Shown piece by piece: positions 18,518-26,876 of a stretch of 64,000 bases of DNA. The notes beneath the pieces were generated by a model that did not search any database, was not told the origin of the DNA, and saw nothing but the letters and a program-made list of their open reading frames with translations. Both the position numbers and the translations under genes were made by a program. The stretch comes from CAWATZ01 sp963784995 (GTDB lineage: Bacteria > Planctomycetota > Planctomycetia > Gemmatales > Gemmataceae), in contig CAWATZ010000003.1 in assembly GCA_963784995.1 (NCBI GenBank), positions 682,001 to 746,000 of the forward strand. The letters run 5' to 3'. Each line of letters opens with the position of its first letter. Position 1 is the first letter of the stretch.

Positions 18518-20575
18518 TCAATCGCCGCGGCGCAGGGGACTGCGGCGTTCCTGACGCCAATGGTAAAGCCGGCCCTCGCATTCAAACTCTCCCGAGACGC
18601 CCACCAGGATGCTTGCCTCGTCGGCCAACAAGGTTTCGAGCGCAGGGATTGCCTGCAGTGCCTGGGGCCAGTCCACCGCCTGACTGGGCAGGCGTTCGGC
18701 TGCTGTGGTGCGGACGTCGGCATCTGCGTGGGCGAGCAAGGGGATCAAGTCTTCGAGTTTGGCCGAGGGGTCGAGAACAAATGCCTTGTGCTGGTTTACC
18801 TGAATCGCCTGGCGAACGTAGTCGCTGACACGTTTGGCCCGGAACTGATCGACGGGGGCAAGGTCGGCCCGAGACGTGGCATCCAGAGCGGCCAGAGCGG
18901 GTTCCGCCGCGGGGCCAATCGTCATGAGCCAATCGGCCGCACCCCAGGCGGCACCGCGGCCGTCGGGTCTGCCAACGTCGGCAATCGCCTGGACAGCGGC
19001 GGCGATGGTCTGCTGTGGTTCCCGGGCGTAGGCATCGGCCAGCCGGCGCTCGCATTCCCGCGCGGAAAAGCGCTTGACGTTCATCTGCGGAAATGCAAAC
19101 TCCGCAAAAAGCTCGGTCAAAGTGACTTCAGCCGGGCCGATTGTCTGGAGAAAGACGCCGCGCAGCTGGTCGAAAAAGTTCGAGGCTTGAATCCAGGTGC
19201 TGGGGAACCGGACCTGCTGCTCTTTCCGACCGGCGTAGCGGCGGGCAGCGCGTTCGATTCCCTCCAGGGTCTGCTGTCGCTGGGCTGGACTGAGACGGGG
19301 TGCAAGCAACGTCAGGAGGTGAGCAACGTGTCCACCGGGGGATGCCTCACAGTCAAGCCCCTGGTGCGCTCCCCAGTCGGCGGACTCATGAGGTTCCAGG
19401 GCGGCAAGGAGCCTGGATACCGCCTCGGGATCGACCAGGACCGTCTCGCCCTGCTGCGAAAGGGCAAAAGCAGCGGCGTCCCGAATGCGGTTGCAGTCAT
19501 CGCCAAGACGCCGGAGCAGGACCGGGATCGCCTGTGCTGGGGCAAGATGCTTGCCTGCCTTCTCGAAGGTACATCCCTGCACGGCCCGCCAGCGCAGTTC
19601 CTTGTCCTGACTCTCGGTGAGCCGAAGGATCAAGTCAGCGGCGTTGGCCGGCAAGGACCAGGTTCCCTGACGGTAGAGGCCAAGCCTGGGCAGCTGAGCA
19701 AAGACCAGGCACGTGGGTGCGGAGGCCGCGGCGAGCGCGGTGGCTGCCGGTTGGGGGAGGGGAGTCGGATTGATGGCCCAGGCCCAGGCCAGCGCTGCCG
19801 CTGCCCTCACTTCCAGGGGCTGAGTTGGGGAAGCCCACCCGGCAAACGTGGGCACGTCGTCGGCAGTTGAGTAGACGCCAAACTCGAGAATGCACCCCGC
19901 CTGCCGAGCAGGATCCTTTTCCTCCGCGACCATTCGGATCAGGGCCTGCCTGGCGGTCGGTCGTGTCTGCGGCCAAAGGAGGAGCAGCGATGCCGCGGCC
20001 GCGGCGACCTGATGATCCGGGTCGTCCAGGAGGCGCTCAAACGTCGCCTGGCCCCTCTGGATGGCACGGGCCGTTTGCCAGGCACAAAAGTCCATGCGCC
20101 GCATGGAGGGGCCGTCAGAACCTTGGTCGTCCTCGGCTTCAACCGTGTCATCCTCCTCGGCCGGGATGGGTTCCTTCCTGTCGTAAGTTGGAACGGCGCT
20201 CGAAGACAGAGCGGCGAATTCGGCCTCGGTAAGCAGAGGCGTGGGCTCATCGATGCCTCCCGGCGGCTCCGGCACCAACGGGTCGCCGCCGTATTCCGGA
20301 GCTTGCAACCAGCGGTCGCGCAGGGCGTTGAGAATGCCCGCCCGCCAGGGCACTTCGGGATGCTCGACGGCTTCAATCAGAAAGGGAATGACCGCCACGG
20401 TCGAATCGTAATAATCCCCCTGGTGATTCAGCGATCCCCAAAAGTCGTTCCAGCCCCTGGACTGGCTCTTCTCATCGGCAGCGATCATGCGGCGTAAAAT
20501 GTCCGGCACGTTGCGAGCCTGACCGTAGGCGTGGGTCAACTTGCTCCAGTCCACACGCAGCAGATTCTCCCACAT
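18518..20575 (-). CDS. HEAT-repeat protein
   Basis: About 685 residues made of helical HEAT-like repeats (HPEVPWRAGILNALRDRW, DPDHQVAAAAASLLLLWP, NRIRDAAAFALSQQG, HADADVRTTAAERL). HEAT proteins are scaffolds and no catalytic motif is visible. I start at ATG 20575 (MWENLLRVDWSKL), because the upstream part of the open frame (to 20716) overlaps a relic of another gene and looks random. The annotated stop at 18518 follows an atypical RRSPLRRGD, and protein-like sequence continues in another frame to 18220, so the C-terminus may be frameshifted. An acidic low-complexity linker lies near residues 110-135. Confidence 0.75.
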   Translation of the reverse strand: MWENLLRVDWSKLTHAYGQARNVPDILRRMIAADEKSQSRGWNDFWGSLNHQGDYYDSTVAVIPFLIEAVEHPEVPWRAGILNALRDRWLQAPEYGGDPLVPEPPGGIDEPTPLLTEAEFAALSSSAVPTYDRKEPIPAEEDDTVEAEDDQGSDGPSMRRMDFCAWQTARAIQRGQATFERLLDDPDHQVAAAAASLLLLWPQTRPTARQALIRMVAEEKDPARQAGCILEFGVYSTADDVPTFAGWASPTQPLEVRAAAALAWAWAINPTPLPQPAATALAAASAPTCLVFAQLPRLGLYRQGTWSLPANAADLILRLTESQDKELRWRAVQGCTFEKAGKHLAPAQAIPVLLRRLGDDCNRIRDAAAFALSQQGETVLVDPEAVSRLLAALEPHESADWGAHQGLDCEASPGGHVAHLLTLLAPRLSPAQRQQTLEGIERAARRYAGRKEQQVRFPSTWIQASNFFDQLRGVFLQTIGPAEVTLTELFAEFAFPQMNVKRFSARECERRLADAYAREPQQTIAAAVQAIADVGRPDGRGAAWGAADWLMTIGPAAEPALAALDATSRADLAPVDQFRAKRVSDYVRQAIQVNQHKAFVLDPSAKLEDLIPLLAHADADVRTTAAERLPSQAVDWPQALQAIPALETLLADEASILVGVSGEFECEGRLYHWRQERRSPLRRGD

Positions 20576-20643
20576 AGGCGGCTCCGATCCGGGCAGTCGT
20601 CCCACCGGCGACCCGGACAAACCCCGAAGATGAGCAACTCTGC

Positions 20644-20700
20644 TCACTTCTCCAGTTCCTGGTCCGGCACCGTCAAGCCGACGGCCCAGTAAATGCCGCC
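20644..20700 (-). pseudogene. Relic of a ThuA-domain gene 3' end
   Basis: On the minus strand the last 19 codons read GGIYWAVGLTVPDQELEK and a stop. The intact isochorismatase-ThuA gene at 23415 ends NGIYWAAGLTVPDRELEK. At the DNA level 20638-20695 and 23411-23468 are closely similar in the same orientation. The upstream body of the gene is missing. It marks one end of a 2.7-kb accessory segment. From here to 20925 nothing else is seen. Confidence 0.7.
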
Positions 20701-20925
20701 GAAAAACGGGACGCATCTCAAATTATACAAGTTTGCCAATTCGGATGAATTGGGATGCGTCTTCCTTTTGCTCATTTTGCTCGGAACAGTTCCAAGGGGG
20801 CCTCCCGGCTCTTCGCGCGCATGACTCCAAGCCGAGCGATCCGACCGGGCTTCGCGTTGACAAGCGCGCTACCCGGCCGGATACTGAAGTGAGGTTCGCC
20901 CGAGCTTGCCTGGAGGTGCCTCCTC

Positions 20926-21360
20926 ATGGTGCAATCGACTGTCCCTGACTTCTTTCAGGAAGAAACTGCGGACGCGCTGCGCGCCCAGGTCGATTGGCTC
21001 GTCCGCGAGGTCGGCATCGACAGCGCCTTCTTCGAGAAACTTCTCGGCACGGACGAGGTTACGTTCTCGGGCTGGCGTCAATCCGATGCCCTGCTCCCCC
21101 CGGACGGGGAAGAGACCCTCCGGGATCTCTGGGGTGCAATGCTCCACCTCCTCTCGTTCCTCAACTTCGACCAATTGCGGGTCCGGGATCTCTTCCAGCA
21201 GACGATGCCGGCCTGTCCATCGGGCAAGGAGTCGGCTCTGACGCCCCCGTGGAGCGGGACGAGCCTGAAGGCCTACCTGGAGCAGGAACGCGCTGACGGG
21301 ATCGAGAAGGTCGCTGACTGGGTGACAGGGCTTCGGTTCGGCGATCCCTATGCGGCTTGA
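20926..21360 (+). CDS. Unknown protein, possible HTH / DUF2384-like antitoxin
   Basis: A 144-residue protein. The middle (residues 35-60, AFFEKLLGTDEVTFSGWRQ) reads like a helix-turn-helix, and the C-terminus (PPWSGTSLKAYLEQERADGI) resembles the toxin-binding end of Xre/MbcA/ParS antitoxins. The resemblance is weak. In such systems a RES-domain toxin would follow, but none does: the next 300 bases hold only a tiny open frame. It starts at ATG 20926 within a GAGGTGCCTCCTC leader. It could be an orphan antitoxin or a regulator; I do not assign a function. Confidence 0.6.
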   Translation: MVQSTVPDFFQEETADALRAQVDWLVREVGIDSAFFEKLLGTDEVTFSGWRQSDALLPPDGEETLRDLWGAMLHLLSFLNFDQLRVRDLFQQTMPACPSGKESALTPPWSGTSLKAYLEQERADGIEKVADWVTGLRFGDPYAA

Positions 21361-21375
21361 GACAAGGAGCCGTTC

Positions 21376-21456
21376 ATGGCCGTCAGCCCTGGCCTCGGGA
21401 TCACGGTCGCCGCCGGCGTGAGCTACTCGTGGACGCTGGTTCCGTTCAACCATTGA
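21376..21456 (+). CDS. Possible 26-residue small protein
   Basis: ATG 21376 is preceded by AAGGAG eight bases upstream and opens a short frame (MAVSPGLGITVAAGVSYSW, ending TLVPFNH). It begins 15 bases after the previous stop. It could be a small peptide or the stub of a deleted partner gene. The following 218 bases to 21674 show no gene. Confidence 0.25.
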   Translation: MAVSPGLGITVAAGVSYSWTLVPFNH

Positions 21457-21674
21457 CGCGATAGCAACCTCGTCGGTATGGCGGGTGTATCACTTGCAAT
21501 GCCTCCTCTTTCCCTCGTGCCGCGTCCCAATTCCCGCTCAAATCGCACCACCGGGCCTGGGTACGGGGTCGCCGTTGGCGTCAAAGCAGTTCGGGGCGGT
21601 GCCGGGAAAGGTGTTGCCTGAAACGTGATTTGCCGTAATAATAGATGAAAGTTCACCTGTACCAGGAAGTTGCC

Positions 21675-21923
21675 ATGAACGTCTACGAAACATCCGCGAC
21701 CGTGCTAGACCAGGGCCAGGTTCTCGTTGCTGGCGTGCCGTTCGCGCCGGGAACCGAAGTGGAGGTCACCATTAAGCCGGCCCAGAATGGTGGGCAGGCT
21801 GCGGTTGCGGCGGCGACCGACCGCGCTGCACGACTCTTCGCAGCCCTGGACAAGGCACGAAACACGGAGCCGGTCGGGCCGCTGCGCCGCGAGGAGCTGT
21901 ACGACCGCAAAGTTCTTCGTTGA
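21675..21923 (+). CDS. Antitoxin of a VapBC-type pair
   Basis: An 82-residue protein: a short beta-rich N-terminus (MNVYETSATVLDQGQVLVAG, then APGTEVEVTIKPA) and a charged helical C-terminus (AARLFAALDKARNTEPVG, ending LYDRKVLR). This matches small antitoxins encoded immediately before PIN toxins in planctomycetes and cyanobacteria. I start at ATG 21675, five bases after AGGAAG; an in-frame ATG at 21645 lacks a site. The last 23 bases overlap the toxin frame, and a GAGGAG inside the antitoxin (21890-21895) would serve as the toxin ribosome binding site. Confidence 0.7.
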   Translation: MNVYETSATVLDQGQVLVAGVPFAPGTEVEVTIKPAQNGGQAAVAAATDRAARLFAALDKARNTEPVGPLRREELYDRKVLR

Positions 21924-22329
21924 CACAAACGTCCTTGTCTACGCCGCGTCGAAAGCTCCCGAGGATCAGGAGAAGCGGCAAAGGGCCCGCACGCTCTTGA
22001 CCCGTCCGGAAATCGGTTTCTCCGCGCAAGTGCTGCAGGAGTTCTACACCGTCGCCGTCGCCAAGAAGCACTTGCAGATGACCCACGACGAGGCGGTAGC
22101 CGTGCTGCAATCGCTCGCGACGTTTCCCGTGTGGCCCATCACCCGCGAGTTGATCATGGAAGCGACCGACGTCAAGCAGCGATTCGGCCTCTCCTACTGG
22201 GACGCGGCCATCATCGTTGCGGCCAAGCAGATGGGGTGCAGCACGATCTACAGCGAAGACCTGAACGCGGGCCAGAACTACGATGGCGTCACGGTCATCA
22301 ATCCATTCGCCGCTGACCCGGCCCCATAA
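21901..22329 (+). CDS. PIN-domain toxin (VapC family) with ACG in place of ATG
   Basis: PIN-domain RNase of about 142 residues with the acidic residues in KFFVDTNVLVYAAS (N-terminus), LQEFYTVA, LSYWDAAIIVAAK and TIYSEDLNAGQ (C-terminus). The family normally opens MTxxFFVDTNVLVY. Here the codons at 21901 read ACG ACC GCA AAG, so Thr replaces the initiator Met. No ATG, GTG or TTG start lies in frame between the antitoxin body and the domain. The GAGGAG at 21890-21895 is correctly spaced for 21901. The base that breaks the start is the silent third position of a Tyr codon (TAC) in the antitoxin. Translation would have to begin at ACG, so the toxin may be weakly made or silenced. Confidence 0.75.
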   Translation, partial: TTAKFFVDTNVLVYAASKAPEDQEKRQRARTLLTRPEIGFSAQVLQEFYTVAVAKKHLQMTHDEAVAVLQSLATFPVWPITRELIMEATDVKQRFGLSYWDAAIIVAAKQMGCSTIYSEDLNAGQNYDGVTVINPFAADPAP

Positions 22330-22354
22330 GGTGACCGCATGTCTACCCCCGACT

Positions 22355-23355
22355 ATGTCCACGAAAGCGGAACTGCGTGACGCCCTTCGGGCAAATCTGC
22401 CCGACACCATGGCACGGGTGAATGCCGCGCTGGCCGGCACAGATCTCGATCAACTCGAATCCGTCCTGAACCGGATCGGCAGAGATCAACAGCTGCCCAA
22501 CTGGTACGCACGGCTGAAGACGAAGCACACGCTGCCGAATCTCGACGGCAAGACCATTGGGAGCGTCGTCGAAATGTTGCTCGTGGCGGTGCTGGAGACG
22601 CACACCTTCGCCGGCATGTCCGCTCCCCCGCTGCGAATCAACCCGGCCCGGGGCTATCTGCCCGATCTCGACCTGGGCGTCAAGTCGCCCTCGGAAAACT
22701 ACTGCACCAGCGAGACGTTCTTCCCCACTTACGAGCGCCTGATCGGCAGCGAGCACGACCTGCTGGTGCTGCTGACGGACTACCAGGATGCCAAGAAAAA
22801 GCCGCCGCTCAAGCTCCAGATCATCCAGTGGCGATACCTGACCGCGTCCCAGGTCGCTGACTCCAACCTCTGCTGCATCGCTCTGAAGCACCGCGAATGG
22901 CTGGTCCGGACCGACGAAAACCGGGCGAAGCGCGTCTTCCGCTTCCTTGCCTACGTCAACCAGAGCGCCTGGCGGGCCAGGCGGCTTCTGTACCTCGTGG
23001 ACAACATGCGCGACGACAGCCAGATCCGCGAGATCATTGCGAAGGCGGAAGCAGACTTCACCAAGACGAACAAACGCGCCTGAAGAAAGACAAGATCCCG
23101 ATCCCCGACGCAGACCTGGCAGCCCTGAAGGGTATCCTGGCTGTGACACCGCTCCAACTTGGGATCGTCGATGCGGCGGACAACTGGGTCATCGAGGTAC
23201 GCAAGGACACCGCCCGCGCACCGAATAATAACGAGTGGCAGCAGATGCTTGCCAGCCCGCTCGATGGCCTCATTGGCATGAGCCTCGCATTACAATGGCG
23301 GTGTAACTTCGGACCCCTCTTTGGTGCCGCAGCCGACGAAGACGATGAGGACTGA
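22355..23355 (+). CDS. Uncharacterised protein, possibly restriction-endonuclease-like, frameshifted
   Basis: Two frames join into one protein of about 333 residues. The first frame (22355-23083) contains TIGSVVEMLLVAVLETHTF, then YLPDLDLGVKSPSENY and LLTDYQDAKKKPPLKLQI. The second frame (from about 23084) continues IPIPDADLAALKGILAV to a DEDDED end. Restoring one base near 23078 fuses them (TNKR to LKKDKIPIP). A conserved Glu helix followed by PDLDLGVK is reminiscent of PD-(D/E)xK nucleases or MutH-like proteins, but the match is loose and I would not rely on it. ATG 22355 lacks a ribosome binding site. The better-placed ATG 22339 (after AAGGTGA) is out of frame and stops after 13 codons, hinting at another indel near the start. 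Confidence 0.55.
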
Positions 23356-23364
23356 CTGTTCATC

Positions 23365-23401
23365 TTCCTGTTGCGTGCCGATAAACGGCACGCAACAGGA
23401 A
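23365..23401. terminator. Bidirectional hairpin terminator
   Basis: A 16-bp perfect stem (23365-23380 with 23386-23401) closes a 5-base ATAAA loop. It sits between the plus-strand gene ending at 23355 and the minus-strand gene ending at 23415, as expected for a shared terminator of convergent genes. There is no long T-tract. Confidence 0.65.
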
Positions 23402-23414
23402 AGAGCGACCCTGC

Positions 23415-25025
23415 TCACTTCTCCAGCTCGCGATCCGGCACCGTCAGGCCGGCCGCCCAGTAAATGCCATTGCGCAGCAGCCGGCGGAAGGCCGCTGTCT
23501 CAAAGTCGTCGGGACTGCCCAGCGAGCAATAGAACACTCGGCCGCCAGCCACGTCCTTGTTGGTCCACGCCACCGGCTCCGGCATCTTCTGGCCCTCGAC
23601 CCGGCCCATCACCAGCGCCGTCGCCTTCTCGCCCAGCGGCGACGTCTTGTACAGCGACGACTTCACCGGCAATTCCGCCAGGGGCACGCCAATCAGGATC
23701 GGGTGCTTCTGGGCCCCCGCCTTGACCTGAATGAAGGTCTTGCCATCCTTCGCAAGCTTGGCGTCGTGATGGCCGACGTAGTGGCCACCGAGAACGTCGC
23801 GGTCGAACTCCGGCCAGGCGGCATGGCCGGCCGGGAGCTTCTGGTTGGCACGCAAGCTGAAGGCGTGGCTGGCCGTGCGGATGCCGACCACCGGCTTGCC
23901 GGCCGCGACAAACTTCTGAATCCGGGCCAGCTGCTCCTCGGTGAGTACACGCCGGCGCACGCTCACCAGGATCAGGTCGGCGTCGTCCAGACGTTCCAGG
24001 CCGGGGAAATCGTTCGGGGCCTTGTCGGAGGCGAACACCGTGCTGACGCGGAAATCCTTGCCCAGGTGCTTCAGGGCAAAGGGCGGCAGACTCTGCTCGG
24101 TCTTGTACTCGTCCTCGCCGACGATCATGACCAGGTGCGGCCTCCTGTCGTCCTTGAAGCGGAAGGGCTTGCCGCCCAGCAGATCGGCGCTGGTGATGGT
24201 CGGGCACCAGTGGCGCTCGATGTGCCCTAGCACCAGGTCGGTGCCGGTGAAATGGCTGACGAACGGCCGGGCGTGCGGATCGTACATGGTGTCGGTCATG
24301 TCGCGCATCAGCACCACGTTCAGGTCCTGGTAGGACAGCTGGCGGACCGCGAACGGCCGGCCCAGGACGCACATGTTGGTGTGGACGCCCATCACGATCA
24401 CGTTGGTGATGCCGCGCTGCCGGATCAGGTAGTAGGCCTCGGCGTTGTCGGTGATGGCATCGCCGTCCTTGATTTCCAGAGTGGCAATCTGGCGCGACCA
24501 CGCTCTGAAGGACTTCGGAGCCGGGTCGCAATCGCAGCCGCCGTTGGAGTCGTCGATGGGCAGAGGCGGCTCCCGTTTGGGATCGAGCCGGCAGGAGTTC
24601 AGCAGCGGCACCTTGGGCTCGGCCTTCGGAGCTTGCTGGGCCAGCTTGCGCTGCGGCGTGTCCTTGTAGAACGCCATCGTCTCGCTGGGACAGTGGATGA
24701 TCAGCGCCCCCTGGCCCGGGCGGCCTTGAGGACCTCGTTCATGCGCGGGGCCATCTCGGCCACGCGGGCGGTCGCCGTCGGACACCAGTGCTTGTCCCAC
24801 ATGTCGCAGACGACCACCGCGGTCTTGCGCGCGTCCCAGGCGACTTCCTTCGTCAGGACGTGATACCGGCCCGAGCCGGGGGAGGTTTCCACCTGGCTGC
24901 GCTGGTGCAGCAGCAGCCGATTCGCCTCGGGAATGGTGGGCTGTGTCGGCGGCCGGCAGAGTGAGGGGGATGACAGCAAGAGGGAGGAACGCACAGAACA
25001 GGGGCAGCGCGATTCGGTTGAACAT
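23415..25025 (-). CDS. Secreted isochorismatase-like / ThuA-like fusion protein, frameshifted
   Basis: After a signal peptide (MFNRIALPLFCAFLPLAV) comes an isochorismatase-fold hydrolase domain with TAVVVCDMWDKHWCP (catalytic Asp), ARGALIIHCPSETM and ITNVIVMGVHTNMCVLGRP (catalytic Cys). A ThuA-type glutamine-amidotransferase-like domain follows (HLVMIVGEDEYKTEQSLP, GKPVVGIRTASHAF, GGRVFYCSLGSPDDF, ending PDRELEK). In planctomycetes ThuA domains accompany polysaccharide degradation. Two frame changes are needed: near 24930, between signal peptide and domain, and near 24715, between KAARARG and ALIIHC. I choose ATG 25025 because GGAG lies nine bases upstream; the longer open frame to 25118 is unlikely. 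A second copy of its 3' end lies at 20644. Confidence 0.75.
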   Translation of the reverse strand: MFNRIALPLFCAFLPLAVIPLTLPAADTAHHSRGESAAAAPAQPGGNLPRLGPVSRPDEGSRLGRAQDRGGRLRHVGQALVSDGDRPRGRDGPAHERGPQGRPGQGALIIHCPSETMAFYKDTPQRKLAQQAPKAEPKVPLLNSCRLDPKREPPLPIDDSNGGCDCDPAPKSFRAWSRQIATLEIKDGDAITDNAEAYYLIRQRGITNVIVMGVHTNMCVLGRPFAVRQLSYQDLNVVLMRDMTDTMYDPHARPFVSHFTGTDLVLGHIERHWCPTITSADLLGGKPFRFKDDRRPHLVMIVGEDEYKTEQSLPPFALKHLGKDFRVSTVFASDKAPNDFPGLERLDDADLILVSVRRRVLTEEQLARIQKFVAAGKPVVGIRTASHAFSLRANQKLPAGHAAWPEFDRDVLGGHYVGHHDAKLAKDGKTFIQVKAGAQKHPILIGVPLAELPVKSSLYKTSPLGEKATALVMGRVEGQKMPEPVAWTNKDVAGGRVFYCSLGSPDDFETAAFRRLLRNGIYWAAGLTVPDRELEK

Positions 25026-25123
25026 GGCGGCAAATCTCCGGTGAGCCAAAGGGGACATGCCTTGAAGGTAAAGCAAGCCGTCTTCCGGCTCAATGGGATT
25101 TCCGGAGATTGGAGCCAATCCGG

Positions 25124-26002
25124 TCAGGCCGGCCGATACACCAGCACCGGAGCGGAGCAGCTCCGGATCACCTTGTCGGCCACGCTGCCGAGCATCAGCC
25201 GGCGGACGCCTCCCCGGCCGTGCGTCGCCAGGACGATCAGGTCGCTGCTCATCGCCTGGGCCTCCCGGGCGATGGCCACGGCGGCGTTGGGACCAACCAC
25301 GACCCGGGACTGCACCTGCAGCGACTGCTCACGCAGCCGGGCGGCAATCCGGCCCAGGTACGACTCGGCCTCCGCGCGTGCCAGCTTGAGGTGGTCGCCG
25401 GGTTCGGAGTCGGACTCGACCACACGCAGCAGAGTGCAGCGTGCCTCCAGCAGCCGGGCCAGGGCCTGGGCCGGGGGCAGGACCTGCTCGGCCAGAGGCG
25501 AGCCGTCGAGCAGGATCAGCAGGTTTTGCAGGATCGGCTCGGGGAACAGGGCCGGGGCTGTCTGGCCCGGCCGGTTCAGCAGCAGTGGCACCGGGGCCCG
25601 GCGGAGCAATTCGTCCGCGACGCTGCCCAGGAAGAAGCGGCTGACCGGCCCCCGGCCGTGCGTGGTCATCACGATCAGGTCGGCCTTGCTGCTCCGAGCG
25701 TGTTCCAGCACGGCGTCGGCGGGCAGACCCTGGACCAGGGCGGTGCTGACCGGCACCTGCGACTCGGTCTGCACCCAGCGGGCCGTGGCGTCCAGGTAGA
25801 GCTGCTCTTGCTGCTGCCAGTCGGTGTCCTGGGCCGGGTCGAAGGGCACCCGGCCATAATACGGCTCGTGCAGTGCGTAAAGGACGTGGGCGCGGACCAG
25901 CTCCAGCCGGCCCGAGGCCCGGCGGGCCAGGCTCAGGGCCAGCGGCAGGGCCTGCTCCGCAAGCGGGGAACCGTCCAGGGGAACCAGAATGGTGTGGAAC
26001 AT
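25124..26002 (-). CDS. Universal stress protein, tandem Usp domains
   Basis: 292 residues carrying two Usp domains (about 1-150 and 155-292). Each ends with the ATP-binding G-x2-G-x9-GS pattern: THGRGPVSRFFLGSVAD in the first, THGRGGVRRLMLGSVAD in the second. Universal stress proteins bind ATP or AMP and support survival under energy or redox stress. It starts at ATG 26002 with GGGAG upstream. It lies with another Usp gene and a cytidylate-kinase-like gene on the minus strand, divergent from the N-ATPase operon. Usp genes next to N-ATPase genes suggest a shared low-energy or stress programme, but that is inference. Confidence 0.9.
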   Translation of the reverse strand: MFHTILVPLDGSPLAEQALPLALSLARRASGRLELVRAHVLYALHEPYYGRVPFDPAQDTDWQQQEQLYLDATARWVQTESQVPVSTALVQGLPADAVLEHARSSKADLIVMTTHGRGPVSRFFLGSVADELLRRAPVPLLLNRPGQTAPALFPEPILQNLLILLDGSPLAEQVLPPAQALARLLEARCTLLRVVESDSEPGDHLKLARAEAESYLGRIAARLREQSLQVQSRVVVGPNAAVAIAREAQAMSSDLIVLATHGRGGVRRLMLGSVADKVIRSCSAPVLVYRPA

Positions 26003-26015
26003 GGTTTCTCCCTTT

Positions 26016-26077
26016 GTAGGGAACGCCCTCCGTGGCGTTCCGGTCCCATGCGGAACGCCACGGAGGGCGTTCCCTAC
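26016..26077. repeat. 62-bp palindromic repeat, copy 1
   Basis: Arms of 27 bases (26016-26042 and 26051-26077) are perfect reverse complements around an 8-base loop; the core is GGAACGCCCTCCGTGGCG. The same element, in opposite orientation, lies at 56294-56355, and a degenerate half-copy is at 13549. It separates two Usp genes. Confidence 0.9.
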
Positions 26078-26080
26078 AGT

Positions 26081-26842
26081 TCAATCCTTCGGCAGCAGCA
26101 GCGTCAGCAGCAGCGAAGCGTCCTCAATTCCCTTGAGTCGGTACGGTTCCCCCGCGGGCAAATCCAGCAACTGGCCGCCTTCGAGCGTCTGGCTCTTGCC
26201 CAGAGCAACCACCTGGACGCGCCCTTCCAGGCACTGCAGGACCACGTCCGCCTGGCTGGCACGCTCCGGGACTTCCTCCCCCGCCCGGACAACCAGGCGA
26301 GCGACTTCCACGACGGGGGTTCGCACCAGCGTCATCGAGGAAGCGCAGGCCAGCGCCGGGCCCAGGGGCCGGGCATCCACCAGCTCGCCCGGCCCCGCTA
26401 TGATCTCCGGTTCCACGTCGCCTGCTTCGCGGAACGGCGCTTTGACGGCCAGCACCGGGCAAGCGGCCTTCCGCAGCACCTCCTCCGCCACGCTGCCGGT
26501 CAGCAGCCGGCTCAACCCGGTCCGCCCATGCGTGCCCATCACGATCAGGTCGCAATGCCGGGTCCGGGCCAGGCGCAGGATCTCCTCGGCAAAATCCCCT
26601 TCCGCCAGCTGGCGCTCCACGCGAATCCGAGGATCGGCGGGCCTGGGCCAGGGGAAACTATCCAGGGTTTTCCCGGACTCCGGCAAGGGCACCTGCGACA
26701 GCGGGTCCGAGGACGGATACGTCACGTGCAGCAGGAGCAACGTGGCCTGGTAGTCCCTGGCCAGGGCACACGCCATCTGGAAGGCGTACCGGGAGTTCTC
26801 CGAGAAGTCGGTCGGGTGCAGGATCGTCTGCATGGCAAGCAT
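26081..26842 (-). CDS. Universal stress protein fused to a cupin-like domain
   Basis: 253 residues. The first 150 form a Usp domain (QTILHPTDFSENSRYAFQMA; THGRTGLSRLLTGSVAE nucleotide-binding end). Residues 165-250 resemble a small cupin-type beta-barrel: LVVRAGEEVPERASQADVVL, CLEGRVQVVALG and LLDLPAGEPYRLKGIED, like the repressor or quercetinase cupins that end such proteins. The metal-binding histidines usual in cupins are not obvious. It starts at ATG 26842 with GAGGA eight bases upstream; ATG 26833 is an alternative. It is probably co-transcribed with its neighbours on the minus strand. Confidence 0.85.
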   Translation of the reverse strand: MLAMQTILHPTDFSENSRYAFQMACALARDYQATLLLLHVTYPSSDPLSQVPLPESGKTLDSFPWPRPADPRIRVERQLAEGDFAEEILRLARTRHCDLIVMGTHGRTGLSRLLTGSVAEEVLRKAACPVLAVKAPFREAGDVEPEIIAGPGELVDARPLGPALACASSMTLVRTPVVEVARLVVRAGEEVPERASQADVVLQCLEGRVQVVALGKSQTLEGGQLLDLPAGEPYRLKGIEDASLLLTLLLPKD

Positions 26843-26876
26843 GGTCCAGTCCTCTTCACGCTGGCTGCGGCAGCCG

